A stretch of DNA of 32,226 bases from Syncephalis plumigaleata (GCA_025201365.1 JAIXMF010000138.1:1-32226), one strand, 5' to 3'. Counted from the stretch's first letter, positions 7,643 to 18,938 are shown. Notes: generated by a model not told the origin, from the sequence alone. Made by a program: numbers and translations.

Positions 7643-10466
7643 ATGGACCTCATCAAGGTGTCCAAGGTAGATGATGATTCAATTAGCGCGCCAGTGCGTA
7701 TATATAAATTGGCTAGACTCACACTTTGTACGAACTGTGTCGTACGAGCTAGGTAGAGAATGTTCGTTTAGACCGAGGAAACAGGCAACATACGGGCTCG
7801 CTACACGTTCTTACGCACCATCTCATCTTTCGACAAGCCAAAGAGGAACTATGGGTAGGTAGAGATACTGGAATACTATGGCTAGGAATATGGAATACTA
7901 ATCTATATTGTAGATTCCTTATCCGCTATTACACACTGTAGAACGACTACCTATCAACGATGAAGATCTTTATCCATTGCGTATCCGCTGCCATCACTTT
8001 CTATTCGTCTCCTTAAATTTTACAACGGAGGAGCAAGCGGTTGACGTATTCGAAATGATGCAAAAGCTAACATGTATTAGTAAGTAGTCGATTGTCGAGA
8101 CATATTGTATAAACACATTATGCTAATACGCGAATGCCAGCCAAGATCAATCAATTCCACGCATTTTATTATCAACCAACACCGCAATGGGATAGAGAGG
8201 AGGGATGGAAGCGATATGATCCGGTACGCGAGTACAATCGCATGGGTGTCAATACGCTATCTAACAAGTGGAGGTTTACAGAGAAGAACACCAATTATGA
8301 GGTAAGAGGCTTGCTAGTCGTTTAACGTGTAGTCACTAAATGACTTTCCAATCTAGTTATGTCCCACCTATCCTCGATGTCTAGTAGTTCCCGAGAAGAT
8401 CAGCGATGTAACACTGGAACATGCAGCTAAATTCCGTAGTAAAGGTCGAATTCCCGTGCTATCCTACTTGCATCGACCAACCATGGTAAGTAGTAAGAAA
8501 TATGCTAAGCACAAGTGCTGTATAATGAATGGTGCACGCTTGTTTAGACGACCATTTCGCGATCAAGTCAGCCGATGGTAGGACTACGACAAAGTCGATC
8601 GGTACAAGATGAAAAGCTAGTCGAGGCTATTTTTACGAGTGAACGCAATGATGCCAGTGCGGCAACAGGAACGCAAAATAGAAATCTGATTATAGATGCA
8701 CGACCCACTGCCAACGCCATGGCTAATGTAGCAATGGGTGCAGGCAGCGAGAATACCGAGAATTATCGTAAATGTCGCAAGCTTTACCTAGGCATCGATA
8801 ACATTCATGTAATGAGAGACAGCCTAAACAAGATTGCTGAAGGTAAGCAGAGTAGTGGCGATGAGAGCGATAACAACGATGCTGGATAGTGGTGGCTATT
8901 CCAGAGATAATGAGCAATAGTCACGGTTTATGTATTCATGTCGTTGTTATGATAGTCTACGCCTATCGCTATTGCAAACAGTATTCTAACACGATCCTAT
9001 GTGATTCTATGCTTGCCTGTTCGTGTTGCTGCATCGCCTGGATGTGGTCGCGTCCATTGTGTCGTTCATTTACGCGTCATTATCGTACCTTGACTGGACG
9101 TAAAGCCATATCATCCACGGATACAAGCGGCATTGTTAACAAGATACAGCTATCGAAATCGAATTGGCTACGACATATTCAGCTATTGCTGGACGGAGTA
9201 TCGAACATTGTGCGTACGGTACACCATGATCGTGCGCATGTGCTAGTCCATTGTTCCGATGGCTGGGATCGTACAGCGCAGTTGACAGCGCTCGCTTCAC
9301 TTTGTCTTGACCCTTATTATCGTACATTGGAGGGATTCGCCGTCCTAGTAGAGAAGGAGTGGTGCTCATTTGGACACAAGTTTACCGATCGATGCGGTCA
9401 TCTCACGCATGAGCGTGATTTCCAAGTAGCATCGGGTGCACAATCATCGGCGGCAGAGGCTACACTAAGCTCGATCCAAACTCGTTTACACCAGCAGTCA
9501 TCGCATGTAAGAGAATCCTCGCCTGTATTTCACCAATTCCTCGATTGTTGTTATCAGCTATGGACGCAAGCACCATGGCGATTCGAGTTTAATGAACGCT
9601 TCCTAATTGCCCTCCATTATCATGCGTATGCTTGTCAATTCGGCACATTCCTATGCAATACCGAACGGGAACGATATGAACTAGTGCGTGAGCACACCTA
9701 CTCGGTTTGGCCTCATCTTGACTTGCGTCGACATGAATTCCTCAATGATATCTATGATGCCGCACGCGATCAAGAAATGGAGGAAGGCATCATCATCCCG
9801 GATACTAATTACCTCAAGTACTGGGCTAGTCTATTTGCTAGACGGGATGAAGAGGTGAATGGCGGGTTGGCCGACGAGATAGCACTGACGGAAACCGTTA
9901 AACAGCGATCTACATCGGCGGCAGCGGCAGCTACAGCTTCCATGGCCAAATCTGCTGCTGCTGCCATGGCCGGTGTTGTATCCGTGTTCAGCAATGGTGG
10001 ATCATTACCGGCGAATCCTTTGATTCCTACTAATGAGCCATTAGCTACTGAGGATACAATATTCACTGCAACATCGACTGCTATTGTAGCATCATCGGTA
10101 GAAGAGGAGACAACAACATCTACCGGTGCTGTTTCACCCGGACAATCACATCGAGTATCACTCTCCTCTAATGGAAATAACAACGAAGCATCTACATTAA
10201 ACGAGCGTGTAATTACTGAACAAATGTCAACTATTACTCTAGCAACACATCCACTAGCAGAACCATCTAGCCAAGAAGAACTACCGTATGCGCGTGATCC
10301 ATTTGTGGCAGATATATTATTTGCAAGTAGTCGATCGACAAAATCACCACCTACCTCCTCCTCTTCCCATACAACAGAGCACCATCCCTACGACACTAAA
10401 AGTAACAAGGTAGCCGGTGCAACATCGCACTACTACGATCCTCTTGAAAAAAATCCATGGCTATGA
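7643..10466 (+). CDS. YMR1: Myotubularin-family phosphoinositide 3-phosphatase (Ymr1/MTMR6-8-like)
   Basis: Seven exons (7643-7666, 7753-7854, 7914-8079, 8141-8301, 8357-8485, 8548-8842, 9106-10466) join in phase to 745 residues. Residues 1-97 form the GRAM/PH-like domain ('[13 protein letters not shown]'). Myotubularin landmarks follow: 'IPVLSYLH', '[10 protein letters not shown]', '[18 protein letters not shown]', '[15 protein letters not shown]', 'SNWLRHIQ' and the catalytic P-loop 'HCSDGWDRT' with nucleophile Cys342, then '[14 protein letters not shown]'. All CX5R residues are present, so it should be an active 3-phosphatase for PI3P and PI(3,5)P2 on endosomal or vacuolar membranes. The C-terminal 240 residues are Ser/Thr/Ala-rich and unstructured; no FYVE domain is seen. 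Introns are 55-86 nt except the sixth, 263 nt, whose acceptor is less certain. The start matches the Ymr1 N-terminus. Confidence 0.88.
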
Positions 10467-11166
10467 ATTAATACACCTCTATCTACATCTGCTAATAGGA
10501 TACTAATTGCGATCTCAACTATATGCCAAACTAGCCCATTTTATTAATACATTTACATATTTACTTAGTGCAATGTTAATACGCCCTCCTATTAATCATG
10601 CTGGTAAATGAACTGTTTATTTCTCTATTCAAATCACAAGTGAAAGTCTACCATGTTACAATGCCCGAGTGCTTGGAATGTCGCAACAACAGACCAATGT
10701 ATGGGTACTGCAACAAAGATTCAACAAAGTGCCGGTTATATATAGTGTGATAGACCAATTAGGAAATGGCTTCTCATCAAACCAGTAATGGGAAAGGGTG
10801 AATGTGTGATAGGCATCATTGGAAATCGTTGATTCTTTTAATCTCCACTTGTGAAGGTTGTTACAATATCCCATCCTACTAAGCTGAAAACGCTACTCTT
10901 GTTACCTCTTGTTGTTCCCGTTGTTGTTATCCTTCTTCTTGTTGTTATTTAGGAGTTGCCACTACTGCGATATACACGTAACGTGATATCCTCCTGGCTA
11001 GTACTCGAATACTCTGTAATACTGTTCAGTTAGTTTCTTTGCTATATACATTGTAGTAACTTGTTTCCACTTGTGAGCGCACACATTCGTCGTAAACACT
11101 TAGTCGAGACCACATCCGCACGCTTACATATATATATATATATATACACGCACACACATATACATC
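10467..11166. promoter_or_regulatory. Intergenic region with promoter of the GT8 gene
   Basis: No gene is seen in 700 nt. The right half is T/C-rich with CTTGTTGTT words. A (TA)n run at 11128-11146, followed by CACACA repeats, ends 20 nt before the ATG and could act as a TATA-like or nucleosome-free element. Confidence 0.35.
11128..11146. repeat. (TA)n microsatellite just upstream of the GT8 start
   Basis: An uninterrupted AT/TA dinucleotide run of 19 nt passes into ACAC-type repeats at 11147-11158. It lies in the 5' leader or core promoter of the glycosyltransferase gene. Confidence 0.9.
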
Positions 11167-12105
11167 ATGACCATTGACGGTAGCAATAGTGACGAACACG
11201 CGACACCCAAATACGCGTGGGCAACGCTACTTACGCGCGACAGTTATTTGGCAGGCACTCGGGTGTTGTGTCGATCCCTGCAGAATGCCGCGACACGCTA
11301 CCCACTCGTGGTGCTCTATACGGACACGTTGAGCGAGAGTGCCGTCGAACTGCTACGTCAGGATAACGCCGTCCTAAAACGCATCGAGCCCATTTCGAAC
11401 GAGGATATACCGTTGCCGGATGTTGAACAGCATCTATGGTCGCACTACTACGACACATGGACGAAGCTACGCGTGTGGCAGTTGACCGAGTATGAGCGTG
11501 TCTGTTTTCTCGACTCGGACATGGTGGTGCTCCGTAATATGGACGAGGTGTTTAGCGCGAGTATTGGCGATGAAGCAACCGCATTCGAGATTGCCGCGGC
11601 CCATGCGTGTACATGCAATCCGCTGAAGATTAAAGGCTATCCCGCTACATGGACGCCCGAGAACTGTGCCTACACGCATCAATGCGCGCATTGCGTGGGA
11701 CAATCGCCACCCTCGCCAGGACCGCACACGGAGTATTTCAACTCGGGCTTCATGGTGCTCCTGCCGTCAGACACCGAGTACCAATCGATTATGCGTACAG
11801 CCAGCGAGGTGGAGGATTTGTCGACACTGGTGTTTCCCGATCAAGATCTGCTCAACTTGCACTTTGAAGGCCGTATTTTCAACATGCCGTACATCTACAA
11901 TGCGCTGAAAACACTGCGTAACTGCCATTCGGCAATTTGGCATGATGACGATGTCAAGTGTATACATTACATCTTGGAGAAGCCGTGGTCGGTGGATCGC
12001 AATGATCCCGAAGTAATTAATGGGCCGTTCGGCGAATTGTACGCAAAATGGTGGGAGATCTATGATCAATTACGAGCCGAGGATATAATCAAGGATGCTC
12101 TATGA
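11167..12105 (+). CDS. GT8 family glycosyltransferase (glycogenin/galactinol-synthase-like, fungal type)
   Basis: This is an intronless 312-residue frame, one of few in the window. It opens with the GT8 strand 'YAWATLLTRDSYLAG' (16-30), where nucleotide sugar binds, followed by 'CFLDSDMVVLRNMDEVF' (113-129), whose Asp116-Ser-Asp118 is the DxD Mn2+/UDP site. Next are 'EYFNSGFMVLLPS' (189-201), 'FPDQDLLN' (223-230) and 'CIHYILEKPW' (265-274), whose His is the third metal ligand. A Cys-rich insertion (148-176) sits between the DxD and NSG motifs, as in fungal members. No signal peptide or membrane segment is visible, so it is probably cytosolic, using a UDP-sugar donor. The acceptor cannot be told. 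Local G+C is higher than in its neighbours, as in the sugar transporter. Confidence 0.85.
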   Translation: MTIDGSNSDEHATPKYAWATLLTRDSYLAGTRVLCRSLQNAATRYPLVVLYTDTLSESAVELLRQDNAVLKRIEPISNEDIPLPDVEQHLWSHYYDTWTKLRVWQLTEYERVCFLDSDMVVLRNMDEVFSASIGDEATAFEIAAAHACTCNPLKIKGYPATWTPENCAYTHQCAHCVGQSPPSPGPHTEYFNSGFMVLLPSDTEYQSIMRTASEVEDLSTLVFPDQDLLNLHFEGRIFNMPYIYNALKTLRNCHSAIWHDDDVKCIHYILEKPWSVDRNDPEVINGPFGELYAKWWEIYDQLRAEDIIKDAL

Positions 12106-12432
12106 TAAATACGGCCAATACTCTGCGATACATTATCATATATACTATATTACATATGATAGAAGAATACGAGAGAACCATAGCTAGCTAGTTAGCTAGC
12201 TATATATAGTTGAATAAAACAGTCATTAATCATACATTACTGTAATTCAAAATGATTTACAACTGTTTAATTGATGATAATAATGATAAATGGATCAACG
12301 ATCATTTATATATATATTTATTTTAGTTGTCGTCGTCATCTTTGTCGTTATACTTAATTACTAATAAAAATGAGATATCCTAAAGAGATCCGGGTATGTA
12401 TGTGTGTGCGTGCGTAAAGTTAAATTAAATGT
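12106..12432. other. Convergent 3' spacer
   Basis: No gene is seen. It holds a self-complementary element at 12181-12202, AATAAA for the plus-strand GT8 gene at 12213-12218, and TTTATT at 12317-12322 (AATAAA on the minus strand) for the sugar transporter. Small runs of ATAATG and TATATA occur. Confidence 0.45.
12181..12202. repeat. Self-complementary TAGCTAGCTA repeat pair
   Basis: Two copies of the palindromic 10-mer TAGCTAGCTA are separated by GT. Each copy can pair with itself or with the other to form a hairpin. It lies 76 nt past the GT8 stop and just before AATAAA, so a role in 3'-end formation is possible but unproven. Confidence 0.7.
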
Positions 12433-14106
12433 CTAGTACTTTTCTGTTTGACTGTCGTTGTCGTTGTCGTTGTTGTTGATATTGCGGGCGATGTTGCCTA
12501 GTAGTTCTACTTGCACTTGCTCCACCGTCTTACCCTTAGTGTCGACCAAACTGAACCAGATGTAAACGAAACCGAGAGCGCCTGTTGTCACGAATACAAG
12601 GTAGCTGTAGGATTCTAGGCCTTCGTTAATGAGCGGGAATAGCTGGCCAACGCAAAAGTTGCACAGCCAATTGACGCCGATAGCAAGTGACGATGCTGCA
12701 CCCACGGCCTTGGTGGGGAACAACTCGGGAAGGATAAGCCATGGAATGGGGCCCAATCCAATAGCGAATACGGCCACAAATAGGAACACGGCCACAATCA
12801 CCGCGATATTCTGATGGAAGATACTGCCCAGTACAACGAGTAGACTCATCAATGTCATACCGGCCAAACTGGCTAGAATCAGCGATTTACGACCGGCACG
12901 CTCTACCAAGGCCGACGACACGAATGTCATACCAACATTGAGTGCACCAATACCGACGGTGACGCCACGAGCAGTGTCAGCGCCGAAAGCATCGGTGAAC
13001 ATACTTGTACTGTAGAAGAAGACGCTGTTGATACCCGTGAGCTGTTGCAAGGCATGGATGACCAGCGCAATGACGGCGACCTTACGCATTGGCGATTTGA
13101 TCAATTGTACGATGCTCATGGATGTTTCATCGCCATCTTCATTGGCCTTTTGACTATCGAGGATTGCTTCCATCTCGGCAGTGGTGTCATAGCCGGTACG
13201 TAGGCGTTGCAAGGCTGCCGCGGCAGCATCGATTTTACCACTGGCTACTAGACAAGGTGGAGACTCCACGCAGAAACACAGCATGATGGCTTGGATCACA
13301 GCCGGTACGATTGTTAGACCGAATAGGAGACGCCAGCCGGACGCGGTGCTAAGAGCCAAGCCGAGCAGTTGAGCAACAAGAATGCCCACCACCAAGAATA
13401 GCTGAACAAGCGAGCCGAACATACCACGTCGCTTGATGGTGGCCACCTCACCGACGTATACGGGCGCGGTAACCGATCCGATACCGGTGGCGATACCTAC
13501 GACAACGCGGCCAATAATGAATTGCGCCGATGTCGTAGTAAGCGACATGAGCAGGCCGGCAACGACATAGATGGCACTACTAATTAGCAGTGTGTTACGA
13601 CGACCGATACGGTTCATCATGGGCGAGGCACTAAGACCGCCTAGCAAGCCGCCAAGAGCGAAACTGCCGATAGCGAAGCCCCTATTTTTGCAAAGGAAAA
13701 GAACATGCACGATGCGTACAAATAATAGATGAATATAGACGTGCACATATACACATACCGGTTATTAGTAGTTCAAGTAAAAAGCGTGAAAGCGCGTCAC
13801 AATCACGTGAGGTTCATCAAAGTAATCGCGTACTTACCAAAGTCCACTGCTCATAGGAATACAGCCGGGGAAGTTGCTTAGAACGCTGTCTATGGTTACA
13901 CCCGAGCACTTGCGAATGACGAGCTCAGGCGCATTGGGAGCACCAATGTTGTAGCCATTGTTGAAGGCAGAGAGGACGGCCGAACTAGCACAGAAAAAGG
14001 AGTAGGCAGTCCAGGTGGCCTCGCGGGAGTCAGTACTGCTACTGTTACGACTTGCCGACACCGCAGTCGCCTCACTTGCTTTGCTATTCTCTGCTGTGGT
14101 AGCCAT
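12433..14106 (-). CDS. MFS sugar transporter (SLC2/hexose-transporter type)
   Basis: Two exons (13838-14106, 12433-13681) separated by a 156-nt intron give 505 residues. After a Ser/Thr/Ala-rich cytosolic tail the first membrane segment begins near residue 30 ('TAYSFFCASSAVLSAFNNGY'). Sugar-porter signatures follow: 'NRIGRRNT' in the loop 2-3 region, 'GRVVVGIATGIGSVTAPVYVGE', the internal 'VESPPCL' variant of PESPR, 'QQLTGINSVFFYS', 'ERAGRKS' in loop 8-9 and 'PWLILPELFPTK'. About twelve membrane segments are evident. The QQLTGIN and PELFP motifs place it in the SLC2 group, most likely moving hexoses across the plasma membrane; substrate and energy coupling are not readable. The C-terminus ends in an Asn/Asp repeat. 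The exon-1 donor GTAAGT and phase 2 join restore a Trp codon. Confidence 0.9.
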
Positions 14107-15300
14107 AGAATGTGATAACGTATCGCTGTGTGTGTGTGTGGACGTGGACGTGGATGTAGACGTGTGTGGATGTGGGAATGGTATGACAACGACTACTATA
14201 ACTAGCTACTGCGGACACCTAGCAATGTTATAATAAGGAAGAGATGGATCGTAACAAGCAGGGGGTTATGTGCGGTAGAGAGCGAGAGAGAATACTGCGT
14301 AGAGAGACAAACAGAGAAAAACGGATATACGATGGATGGATGGATGGGCTACCTATATAAATAATGCAGGGTTATTAAACCAAGGCTATTAATATATACT
14401 TGCTTACTTGAGTGAATGAACCGTTGCGCTGCAATGAAATGCTAGTCAAACACAACTGGATTGACACGAGATCCTCGTTGCACCCAATTGGCAATCAGCA
14501 CGAGGTACAGGCTGTGTGCGTGGATGTCTCAGAGAAAAATGTGTCATATTAAACGAGGAAAATCACCCTTGGACACGCACATATACGCGCATCGTATACA
14601 GCGGTCGTGAAGTGAACGCAGTACGGCTTTTTTCCTCCTACATGTTGTCTAGTTATTTTGGCTTGTTAACGCCGAAAAACAGCCTATATGTGTTTATAGC
14701 GCACATGTTGTCTAAATAGTTCCATTTGATGTTTCTTTTTTTTGCTCGTTACGAATTAACTTTGTAAATCCGCATGTCGCACACGCACACACGCACACAC
14801 ACATCAATGGATGAGCTTTTTTGCTATTCAACACCGTAAACACATACCAGTTGTATGGGTTTCATCGTAGCAGTAGTTTATTCAATGTAATGTTCTTTAT
14901 GCGTTGCCTGTATCACTCCCTGTATATAATAAATGATCGACATTGCTATTGCAATATTACTCAATAATAACAATATACTATGAACATGTATGTAGTAGTT
15001 ATACGTACGCACGAACAAGTACAAGTATAATAGATTAGAATTTAATTAGTAGTCGTTTAATATCGGTTTCATGTGATCAGACAACCTATACTAGACAACG
15101 TAAAACGTAAACACGCACACACATGTACACATGTACACCATTTAATGTTCAGTAAAGTACAAAATAGACATGCGTGCTGCTTGCCCCGTGCTACATATCC
15201 ATGATATACGATGTGGGGAAACGGCTGATGGTCATGTGTAATCGCCTAGTTGACCCTGATAACCATTCAGCATCAGTGCTAGAGATAAGCAACATGTGCA

Positions 15301-15324
15301 TCTCGCTCTCGCTCTCTCTCTCTA
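15301..15324. repeat. (CT)n-rich microsatellite
   Basis: TCTCGCTCTCG followed by an uninterrupted CT run. No gene context is visible. Confidence 0.8.
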
Positions 15325-16005
15325 TCGCTTCTATGAGTGTAGGTGTATGTGGAGAGACAAAGAGATAGTCAACGAGGATATATCAGATAGTTAGTAAGAT
15401 AGTAAAAAAAGCATTGTTTTTTCATCGTGTAACATTGCATCAACAACACGACATTGACCAGAAAAGAGTGGGATACCATGTGGTGTGGACGTGTTTAATG
15501 AAAACATGTGTGTATGTCTATGCGTGTATGTTCTCTACTCGATGTCACTTTCTCTTTTAGTAAGATGGATCTCTTAATGTTTTACCGATATTTACCCCAG
15601 TTCCTTTAACATCATACAAATGTCATGCTCAAGTAGACCTAACATATACGTACATCACTCTGACTAGTTTGCATTACATCCACGTGGTGGCATTGCCTTA
15701 ATAGAGCGACATCTTTTACAACATATGGACACTAGCGTGGATGATGCTATTACACTTGAATGACGGCCATCTATTGTGTACAGCATCATTCTAGTATACG
15801 ATACATATGGCTTATTCGTTCATACTAGTCATTATAGTTACATTACACGAGTAGCACGCTCAACTAATAAAGCAGACAAGTAGTCTTAATAGCAATTAAT
15901 CCCACGAGATTATAGCAATGCACCTAGAGTACACATCAAGATCATCTAATGATAATCATGTATATTTCGTATAAACATATCCACACGTGCTTGCAAAGAT
16001 TTCTT

Positions 16006-16048
16006 TATTAGGATCAAGCGCATAATATACGTCCAGAGAGTCCTAATA
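16006..16048. repeat. Inverted repeat, 8-bp arms
   Basis: TATTAGGA (16006-16013) and its exact reverse complement TCCTAATA (16041-16048) flank a 27-nt loop. It lies about 190 nt past the stop of the minus-strand epimerase-like gene and may form a hairpin in its 3' region. It may be chance in AT-rich DNA. Confidence 0.45.
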
Positions 16049-16236
16049 GGAAAAAGAAGACGAAGACACCATTCAGTTAGTAGACGAGCCTGATGTCCAC
16101 TAGTCGAACGTGCATAGCTTTAACAACAATGACAAGCACGACAAGAACAATCGCATCACGATGTAACTCAAGCCAGCACACATGCACACACACGCACCTT
16201 GTCAACCTGCAATGAATTGGCACAAGTGTGAATGCT

Positions 16237-16521
16237 TTAGGCTGTGCTGACGGAAGGCCAGAGCTTGTCCTGAATAAGATCGTTCACCATGTCTTCTAGT
16301 ACTGAGAACTCCACTCGCGGATACTTGTAGGTGAATCCGGTCTCACGAACAATCTTTTGCCCATCGACTGATGTTGGCGCGCCAGTGAAAAACTCGACGC
16401 ATAGCGCGGGACTGACGGGAGTGGCAGAGATGCCGCTCTGTTCCAATAGTTCCATCCAGACTGGTCCTGACATTTCATTGAGCTCATCACGTACAGCGAC
16501 GAGATCCAGCTACAAGCCACG

Positions 16522-16552
<31 letters not shown>

Positions 16553-17878
16553 AGTAAATAAACGAATAAAGCAATTGACACTTACTTCCGAATCTTCCGT
16601 ATCCGATCCAGCAGTCGTGTTGACATTGCCCGGTTCTAAGCTATTGCCCCGCTTATGTTGATACTTCGAGTAGATGGCAAACATTTCCGAGAAACCTGTA
16701 CATCAACATGTGGTGATAAGTATATCCACAGCTTGGGCTATCGCTATGTGTGATGGCACTTACGTGTATCATTCTGGTCGGAGATGTTGAATATCTGTGT
16801 GCCAGTCTGATTTGTATCGCAATACCATTTGGCCAAATGGCACATTGCTGCTGCCACATCGTATACGTGCACGGAATTGCGTCGTGGATTGCTGGTACGT
16901 GGTTGGTCAAAGTCCCACTTTTTATATTGGATGACTGTATTCAAAGCGAGGAATGGGGCTGGCAACACAATACGTATTAGTATGAGTATTACAAATAGTG
17001 TTATAGAGCAGCAGCTTACCAAATCGGAAAAAGTCACCTGGACCGTAAACTAGGGCTGGTCGAACAATCACCGCGTTTAATCTACGTGTTTAGTGTGAGA
17101 TGATGATCTATAAACATGTCATAGACGCCAATAAATTCCAACTGCTTACCCTGGTATGTCCATAATCTTGCGATCGGTTTCCAGATGATATTTGGTACGC
17201 GACATATCAGCCTGCAATGGAGCTGACTCGTCACATGGTGACTACAATGATATGTTGTATTATTATTATATATACATCGACATCTATCACTTGAACTACT
17301 TACGCCATTGGAGTCGGTCTCTTGATAGACACAACCAGTGGACAGTTGTACAAACACCTTAGCCTTACGCTTGGCAGCTTCATTGGCACAATTGATGCCT
17401 GCCATCATGATACGTTCTTTATAGACCTGTGGACGTGTTGCACGGTTATATCATTAGCAATGCGCAATCATCATCATCATCCATCGCAATATAACTATTA
17501 CTTACCTGGTCTACTTCTCCGTAGCGGTCCTCGGTGGAACAGTTAAACACGTAGTCCCAGCTGTCGTGTCCTTCGGCTGGTTCGAAATTCCTAGCAACAG
17601 CCTCTATCGATGGCACAAAAGAATGGTCGCATTAACAACTGGTCTAGCTAATATAGACTGTCTATCCCGTCACGTATGCTGTTACCTGCGTTCACCAAGT
17701 TGACCTGACGGAATTCAACCTTTTCCAATGCCGCTCGACATTGCTGGTTGAGAAATGCAGCCGCTGGAACGCTGCGGTCAATAACACGAATGGGATGGCA
17801 AATATTATTTTCAGTGAGGTATGTGAGTAGATTGCGGCCAACCAGCGTCAAACCACCGACAACTATTGCGGAAGGCAT
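16237..17878 (-). CDS. NAD(P)-binding extended SDR / epimerase-dehydratase family protein
   Basis: Eight exons (17686-17878, 17506-17603, 17304-17426, 17150-17211, 17020-17081, 16764-16958, 16586-16695, 16237-16509) join in phase to 371 residues; introns are 61-92 nt. The N-terminus 'AIVVGGLTLVGRNLL' is the Rossmann glycine-rich loop, with 'IRVIDRS' ending strand 2. 'VFNCSTEDRYG' and 'VFVQLSTGCVYQE' correspond to SDR strands 4 and 5, and 'AVIVRPALVYGPGDFF' to the post-catalytic RPxxVYGPG motif of UDP-sugar epimerases and dehydratases. At the YxxxK position the protein reads 'MSRTK', with Met where the catalytic Tyr is expected. It may therefore be a binding or regulatory SDR, or use another residue. 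No signal peptide is seen. The substrate is unknown. The seventh intron contains an (ATT)n repeat. Confidence 0.8.
16524..16552. repeat. (ATT)n microsatellite inside an intron
   Basis: An uninterrupted ATT/TTA trinucleotide run of about nine units lies within the last intron (16510-16585) of the epimerase-like gene. The same unit is coding in the surface-protein gene at 25465-25490. Confidence 0.9.
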
Positions 17879-18069
17879 ATTTTATATACTGGAAAATAAC
17901 GAATAAGACACACAGATATAGAAAGAGAAAGAGAGAAAGAGAGAGAGAGGAGAGAAACTACCGATGAAAGAGGAAGAGGAGAAAGAATAATCGGTTGGCG
18001 ATGATAGAATACGATAAACACAAGGATTAGTTTAGTGTGTGTGTGTGTAAAGATGGAATGTTCACTAAT

Positions 18070-18087
18070 GAACGAACGAACGAACGA
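18070..18087. repeat. (GAAC)n tetranucleotide repeat
   Basis: Four to five GAAC/GAAC-like units followed by GAGCAAGCAAG lie in the leader region of the minus-strand epimerase-like gene. Confidence 0.75.
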
Positions 18088-18602
18088 GCAAGCAAGATGG
18101 ATAATACCGCCACTGCTAGCGTGAACGAAGACAAAAAGGAGATAAGCGATTGGAGTTATCCAAATAGAGGCCAACGACGTGTACTAAAGAGAGGAAGCGA
18201 GTGAGGGACGTTCAAGGCGACACCACAAATGGACAACTCTGTGAAACCGGAATCGCACTCAATGAAGCATGCACTAGCTCTGATGCAATAGATTGGGTAT
18301 GGTTCACTCTTATTGTGCTTGACGTATATCGAACATTAATCAGCAGGCATATCTACTAGTAAAGAAAAAGAAGAAAGAACGAGGTTAGTAGTAGATGGAT
18401 CTTACGTAGTAGATGTTTAATCGATCAATATTAGTAAAGTTTACGATACTTGTAGGTTCATTTACAAGCTAGTTCACTCATTAACGCTATACTTGACATA
18501 TTATTAGAGAGATATAGCAAATGTCGTAAAAGAACATTGATGCATCTATTGCTTCATGTTCAGTTATGGTGTAATATATCTATGTGTTTCGTACTCGAAC
18601 AT

Positions 18603-18618
18603 TTACGTCATGACGTCA
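18603..18618. promoter_or_regulatory. Two abutting CRE-type (ATF/CREB bZIP) sites
   Basis: TTACGTCA (18603-18610) is directly followed by the perfect palindrome TGACGTCA (18611-18618), the consensus site for ATF/CREB-type bZIP factors. It lies 725 nt upstream of the epimerase-like start and 320 nt from tRNA-Arg, so its target is unclear. Confidence 0.45.
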
Positions 18619-18681
18619 TCAGTCTTGAAACTCAGTTCGACTACTGTGACCGTAGCCCATTAGTCCTTACAATTGTGATTA

Positions 18682-18695
18682 GTAGCTTTAGCTAC
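18682..18695. repeat. Short inverted repeat
   Basis: GTAGCT and AGCTAC flank TT, giving a perfect 6-bp stem with a two-base centre, or a 14-nt near-palindromic protein site. No function can be assigned. Confidence 0.4.
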
Positions 18696-18938
18696 GAGTA
18701 ACGCATTAGATTATTACCGCATTGTAATATGTTACCAAGCTCTTTGTGATTACATGACACGTAGCTTTTACATATTCACGCCATTCCCTTCTAGATAGCT
18801 GTAATCCATCATTACCAAGGCACGCATTATAATTCCAATAAATTATACGAACGTGTGCGTTTATTACTAAGAAGATCGCTTGCAATGAAGGTTACATCAT
18901 GCAAAAATATATAGTCGCCAAAACAAAGTGGCAAAATG

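Larger units (their letters stand above)
14107..16236. other. 2.1-kb region without a recognisable gene
   Basis: Several short frames exist but none is supported. The part next to 14106 is probably the sugar-transporter promoter, with (TG)n at about 14128-14142, (GATG)n at about 14331-14346 and AG-rich stretches, which are T/C-rich on the transporter strand. Further on are a CT-rich run (15301-15324), ACAC-rich patches and an inverted repeat at 16006-16048. TTTATT at 16004-16009 may be the minus-strand poly(A) signal of the downstream epimerase-like gene. Confidence 0.5.
17879..18938. other. Intergenic: leader and promoter of the epimerase-like gene, then gene-free DNA
   Basis: The first 320 nt are GA-rich on the plus strand, that is T/C-rich on the gene's strand, with (TG)n near 18034-18046 and (GAAC)n at 18070-18087. 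A short minus-strand frame at 17863-18174 has a hydrophobic start but no other support. Beyond 18360 only AT-rich DNA and a double CRE-like site (18603-18618) are seen, then tRNA-Arg. Confidence 0.45.

Noticed and set aside
9809-10183. 124-codon minus-strand frame opposite the myotubularin tail
   Set aside because: It is the antisense shadow of the Ser/Ala-rich C-terminus, without its own splice or family support.
14516-14719. 67-codon plus-strand frame in the large gap
   Set aside because: No ATG in a good context, no family, no supporting splice signals.
17863-18174. 103-codon minus-strand frame with a hydrophobic start, ahead of the epimerase-like gene
   Set aside because: It ends at the start of the real gene, is Ser/Leu-rich from a T/C-rich leader, and has no homology I can see.
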